24,482 bases of DNA from DASTPP01 sp035762175 (GTDB lineage: Bacteria; Myxococcota_A; Polyangia; Polyangiales; Polyangiaceae): positions 1-24,482 of the forward strand of contig DASTPP010000011.1 in the NCBI GenBank assembly GCA_035762175.1. Direction: 5' to 3'. The notes under the pieces were generated by a model. That model was not told the DNA's origin, did not search any database, and worked only from the letters and a program-made list of their open reading frames with translations. Each line of letters starts with the position of its first letter. Position 1 is the stretch's first letter. Positions 22,050 through 24,482 of this stretch are shown piece by piece. A program made the position numbers and the translations under genes.

Positions 22050-22325
22050 GAGGGTGTTGCGAAACGCGCCCGCTGGCTGCCCCCGACTGAAGTCGGGGGC
22101 CGCGAACGCCCGCGGAAACGGCGTGCAAAGCCCTGCCGGAGGCAGGGCTCCCGCGCCGGGCGCGGCTTCGCCGGCTCGCCCGAGGGACGGAGCCCGCGGG
22201 AGCCCGGCCCCCGGCGAGGGGGCGGGCTTGGCTCGCCGAATCGGCGCCGATTCCGCACGGCACGACCGGGCGTCCGCTGCCCCCGAGTTCACTCGGGGGC
22301 CAACGCCGCGTTTCGCAACACCCTC
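22050..22325. repeat. Perfect 19-bp inverted repeats flanking repeat copy 2
   Basis: GAGGGTGTTGCGAAACGCG at 22050-22068 is exactly mirrored by CGCGTTTCGCAACACCCTC at 22307-22325. They sit 10 and 6 bp outside the 222-bp repeat copy 2. Such arms are not visible around copies 1 or 3. They could be the terminal inverted repeats of a separate short element into which the 222-bp unit inserted. They could also form a long-range stem around it. Confidence 0.85.
22079..22300 (-). repeat. 222-bp repeat, copy 2 (inverted relative to copy 1)
   Basis: Ends are CCCCCGACTGAAGTCGGGGG (22080-22099) and CCCCCGAGTTCACTCGGGGG (22280-22299). It has the same length as copy 1, and its reverse complement follows copy 1 throughout. 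One end uses GACT/AGTC stems and the other GAGT/ACTC stems, so the two ends are distinguishable. It occupies most of the 341-bp gap between the Rpn fragment and the glycosyltransferase gene; no gene is seen in that gap. Confidence 0.9.
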
Positions 22326-22355
22326 TTTCGCCTGGGCGGCCTGGGCGGCCTGGGC

Positions 22356-24002
22356 TCAGGGCGCCTGCGCGCCGCGCGCGTCGTAGAGCCACCAGGCCTC
22401 CGTCAGCGGGACGCCGCGCAGCCCCGAGGCCTCGGCCGCGGCGCGCTGGGCCCCCGTCGCGAGCACCCAGCGCGCCCGCGCCCCCGCGACGGCGCGCGCG
22501 AGCGAGGCCGGGCTCGCGAAGGGGTCGTCGGCCGTCGAGCGAGGGTCGACCGCTCTCGGCACCAGGGCCGTCACGTCGTCGGGCCGGCCGAAGGCGACCA
22601 GCATGGCGAGGTAGCCGTACGAGGGCGGCGCGACGAGCACGCGCTCGCCGGGCGCGATGCGCGCCGCGAGCGCGCGCCCCAGCGCGAGCTCCTCGGCGCG
22701 CGCGGGCCCGAACCCCTCGGACACCGATCGCAGCCGCCCGACGAAGCCGGTCGAGATCGCGACGGTGAAGGCGCAGATGACCGCGATGGCCCCGAGGGCC
22801 CCCAGCTTGTTCGAGGCCCCACGCCCCCCGACCGTCCGGCCCCGCGACCGCCAGAGGCGCTCGACCTCGCCCGCGGCGACCAAGCCGAACAGGCACCAGG
22901 CCGCCGCGAGCGCCCGCCCGGGGTGGTGCGTCGGCGCGCCGCCGCGCAGCTCGGCCGCCGCGAGCGCCACGAGCTGCGTCAGGCCCGCCCCGAGCAAGAG
23001 CGCCCAGCGCCCCCGCGCCCCGCGCCCAAAGGCCAGGGCGAACGCGGCCGCGACCACGACGCCCGGCGCCTCGCGCACGAGCGCCGCGGGGTAGCCGGCG
23101 ACGAGGCCCGCGAGCGAGGGCGGCGAGGGCGACACGCTCGCGTGGTACGAGGCGACCCGCCGGGCGAACGAGAGCGCGTCGCCGTGGGCGTGGTGGTTCC
23201 AAGAGAGCCAGCCGATCGGCCCGGCGAGGGCCAACAGGGCCGCGAGCGCCGCGGCCGCCCGGGCCCCGCCCCGCCCCGCCCCGCCCGTCCGACCCTCGCC
23301 CGTCCGGCCCTCGCCCGCGGCGCTCGCGGGGCCGGCGCCCTCGCCCCCGAACGCCGCGCGCGCGAGGCAGACGACGGCGGCGTACGCCGCGAGCGACCAG
23401 ACCTCGTAGCGAGACAGGCAGGCAGCAAGCAGCGCCGTGCCGCCCGCGACCGCGGCGAGCCGCCCGCCGAAGCACGCCGCCGCGACGCCGTAGGTCGCCA
23501 GCGCCGCGGTGAGCAGCTCGGGCACGGGGGCGGCGGCGAAGGGCGCGAGCGCGGGCGCGCTGAAGGGCAGCAGCGCCCCGAGCGCCGCGGTCGCCGACGA
23601 CAGGCCCGCCGCCCGCCCCGCCGCCCAGAGCAAAAGGCCCGACGCGCCCGCCGACGCGAGGGCGAAGCCGCGCGCCACCGCGAGCGTCGGGCCGAGCGCC
23701 CGCATCACGCCGCCCATCGCCCAGAACGGAAAGGGCAGCCAGCTCGTGCCCGTCGGATCGAGCCGGGGCGCGCGGGCGAAGCGCTGCGCAAGGAGCACCC
23801 GCGCGTAGTCGTCGTCGGACACCACCCGGAAGCCGAAGCCCAGGGCCAGCAGCCCGGCCGCCAGCACACCCACCGCCGCCACGAGCGCCCAGCGGTAGTC
23901 GCCGCCGGCCCGCCGGGGGACGACGAGACGGCGCAGCGACGCGGCTTCCTGGCCGGCCGAGGCCAAGGTAGCCCCGGGGGACTGCTGGCTGCGTTCGCTC
24001 AT
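22356..24002 (-). CDS. Polytopic membrane protein, GT-C-like glycosyltransferase, about 548 aa
   Basis: The protein has about 10-12 hydrophobic segments, the first at residues 38-58. This is followed immediately by VVSDDDYARVLLAQRFARAP in the first outer loop. An acidic pair at that position, and a later TSWLPFPFWAMGG, are typical of GT-C enzymes of the ArnT/PMT type that move sugars from lipid-linked donors outside the membrane. A soluble C-terminal part contains RVLVAPPSYGYLAMLVAFG and ends WWLYDARGAQAP. A tandem GEGRTGEGRTGG stretch fills one cytoplasmic loop. I chose the ATG at 24002; a TTG at 24023 is possible. The substrate is unknown. The gene stands alone between repeat copies 2 and 3. 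Confidence 0.78.
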   Translation of the reverse strand: MSERSQQSPGATLASAGQEAASLRRLVVPRRAGGDYRWALVAAVGVLAAGLLALGFGFRVVSDDDYARVLLAQRFARAPRLDPTGTSWLPFPFWAMGGVMRALGPTLAVARGFALASAGASGLLLWAAGRAAGLSSATAALGALLPFSAPALAPFAAAPVPELLTAALATYGVAAACFGGRLAAVAGGTALLAACLSRYEVWSLAAYAAVVCLARAAFGGEGAGPASAAGEGRTGEGRTGGAGRGGARAAAALAALLALAGPIGWLSWNHHAHGDALSFARRVASYHASVSPSPPSLAGLVAGYPAALVREAPGVVVAAAFALAFGRGARGRWALLLGAGLTQLVALAAAELRGGAPTHHPGRALAAAWCLFGLVAAGEVERLWRSRGRTVGGRGASNKLGALGAIAVICAFTVAISTGFVGRLRSVSEGFGPARAEELALGRALAARIAPGERVLVAPPSYGYLAMLVAFGRPDDVTALVPRAVDPRSTADDPFASPASLARAVAGARARWVLATGAQRAAAEASGLRGVPLTEAWWLYDARGAQAP

Positions 24003-24163
24003 TCGAAGGCCCCGCCCCCTCAATCAAGGGGAGGTCTCCCCTCGAATCTAACCCGGCCCCGCCCCCCGCACGCAGCCCCGAACGAACCTACTACAGGCGG
24101 CGGGTGACCTTGCGCGCCCGTCGGCCCCGGACTCGACGCGGGGGGGTCGAAGCGCGGCGGGCC

Positions 24164-24386
24164 GCCCCCGAGTGAACTCGGGGGCAGCGGACGCCCTCGC
24201 GTGCCGCGCGGCCTCGACACCGATTCGGAGAGCAAAGCCCGCCCCCTCGCCGGGGGCCGGGCTCCCGCGGGCTTCGGCTTCCGGGCGAGCCGGCGAAGCC
24301 GCGCGCGACGCGGGCGCCCTGCCTCCGGGCAGGGCTTGGCGCGCCGTTTCCGCGGGCGTTCGCTGCCCCCGGCTTCAGCCCAATGC
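24164..24386 (+). repeat. 222-bp repeat family, copy 3 (223 bp, one degenerate end)
   Basis: The left hairpin CCCCCGAGTGAACTCGGGGG is intact. The right end reads CCCCCGGCTTCAGCCCAATG, so its stem is broken. The core of about 35 bp around CCCCCTCGCCGGGGGCCGGG is unchanged from copies 1 and 2, while other parts have diverged more. Orientation is the same as copy 1. It lies 17 bp past the stop of the partial gene at the right edge and fills much of the gap 24003-24403; the stretch 24028-24163 shows nothing recognisable. Confidence 0.88.
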
Positions 24387-24403
24387 CGTTCACGTAGCGG
24401 CGT

Positions 24404-24482
24404 TCAAGCGGCTTCTTTCGGGCGTTCGCGCCCCACCGACTGCTCCCACATCCAGCGCTCGGGCGCCGTTCGCCGCAGCCGC
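24404..24482 (-). CDS. 3' end of a gene entering from the right edge (partial)
   Basis: On the minus strand the last 25 codons before TGA read RLRRTAPERWMWEQSVGRER followed by PKEAA. The 'TPERWxW' pattern looks like the C-terminus of small helical proteins that accompany nucleotidyltransferases, but the fragment is too short to assign. Trp- and Met-containing composition favours real coding over shadow. Repeat copy 3 begins 17 bp beyond its stop. Confidence 0.4.
   Translation of the reverse strand, partial: RLRRTAPERWMWEQSVGRERPKEAA

Larger units (their letters stand above)
18613..22300. mobile_element. Putative composite element bounded by inverted 222-bp repeats
   Basis: Copies 1 and 2 of the 222-bp repeat are in opposite orientation and enclose about 3.2 kb. 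The interior holds an Rpn/PDDEXK_2 nuclease gene, an MNT-HEPN-tail fusion gene, a 79-aa ORF, a truncated YhgA-type Rpn start and a gene 3' remnant, all on the minus strand. Outside lie ordinary genes: alpha-2-macroglobulin on one side and a glycosyltransferase on the other. Rpn proteins are known to promote recombination. The composite reading is inference: no target-site duplication was found, and the third copy at 24164 shows the repeat also occurs without such cargo. Confidence 0.35.

Noticed and set aside
18613..24386. Conserved translation across the 222-bp repeats considered as a small protein family
   Set aside because: Several frames stay open in all copies, none has a consistent start, and conservation follows palindromes rather than codon positions.
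1..24482. Search for tRNA, rRNA or riboswitches
   Set aside because: No tRNA-like TTCGA-type arm with matching acceptor stem, no rRNA segments and no recognisable riboswitch core were seen by eye; a covariance-model scan was not possible.

Overview
The window is about 24.5 kb of very GC-rich DNA. Its gene content points to Myxococcota, probably Polyangia-like: an alpha-2-macroglobulin/PBP1C pair, Ala/Arg/Gly-rich proteins, small conserved families with CxxC zinc motifs, Rpn-type nucleases and abundant palindromic intergenic repeats. This assignment comes from general resemblance, not from a marker gene. Because of the GC content, nearly every real gene has long open frames in other phases; those are treated as shadows.

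Left part (1-3.7 kb). A gene start runs off the left edge. Next come a conserved-looking protein of unknown function (minus strand) preceded by a run of nine short hairpins, a 3-methyladenine DNA glycosylase (minus), a plus-strand pair of a 79-residue protein and an AbiEii/MNT-like nucleotidyltransferase, and a secreted or anchored Ala/Pro-rich protein whose linker contains a REP-like palindrome in frame.

Central minus-strand block (3.7-18.5 kb). In transcription order: a membrane-anchored bacterial alpha-2-macroglobulin (1971 aa, thioester GCSEQ), penicillin-binding protein 1C overlapping it by 4 bp, a 180-aa conserved hypothetical, a 166-aa protein with a four-Cys N-terminus, a 1000-aa exported alpha/beta hydrolase, and a tandem P-loop ATPase resembling the BREX BrxD/DUF2791 family in which only the second half keeps its Walker A motif. 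The first two form the well-known periplasmic protease-trap plus peptidoglycan-repair pair. The other four may be co-transcribed but have no obvious shared job.

Right part (18.6-24.5 kb), accessory. Three copies of a 222-223 bp repeat with hairpin ends occur here, with a lone fourth end at 134-155. Two copies lie in inverted orientation at 18613-18834 and 22079-22300. They bracket about 3.2 kb carrying an Rpn/PDDEXK_2 nuclease that has lost its own stop, an MNT-HEPN fusion with an Rpn-like tail, a 79-aa ORF, the truncated start of a second (YhgA-type) Rpn gene, and an out-of-frame gene 3' end. That 3' end shares 45 nt, with one mismatch, with the MNT-HEPN gene. This looks like a composite mobile or scavenging element and is the most interesting structure in the window. 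Beyond it lie a GT-C-like membrane glycosyltransferase, the third repeat copy and the 3' end of another minus-strand gene.

No rRNA, tRNA or CRISPR array was seen.
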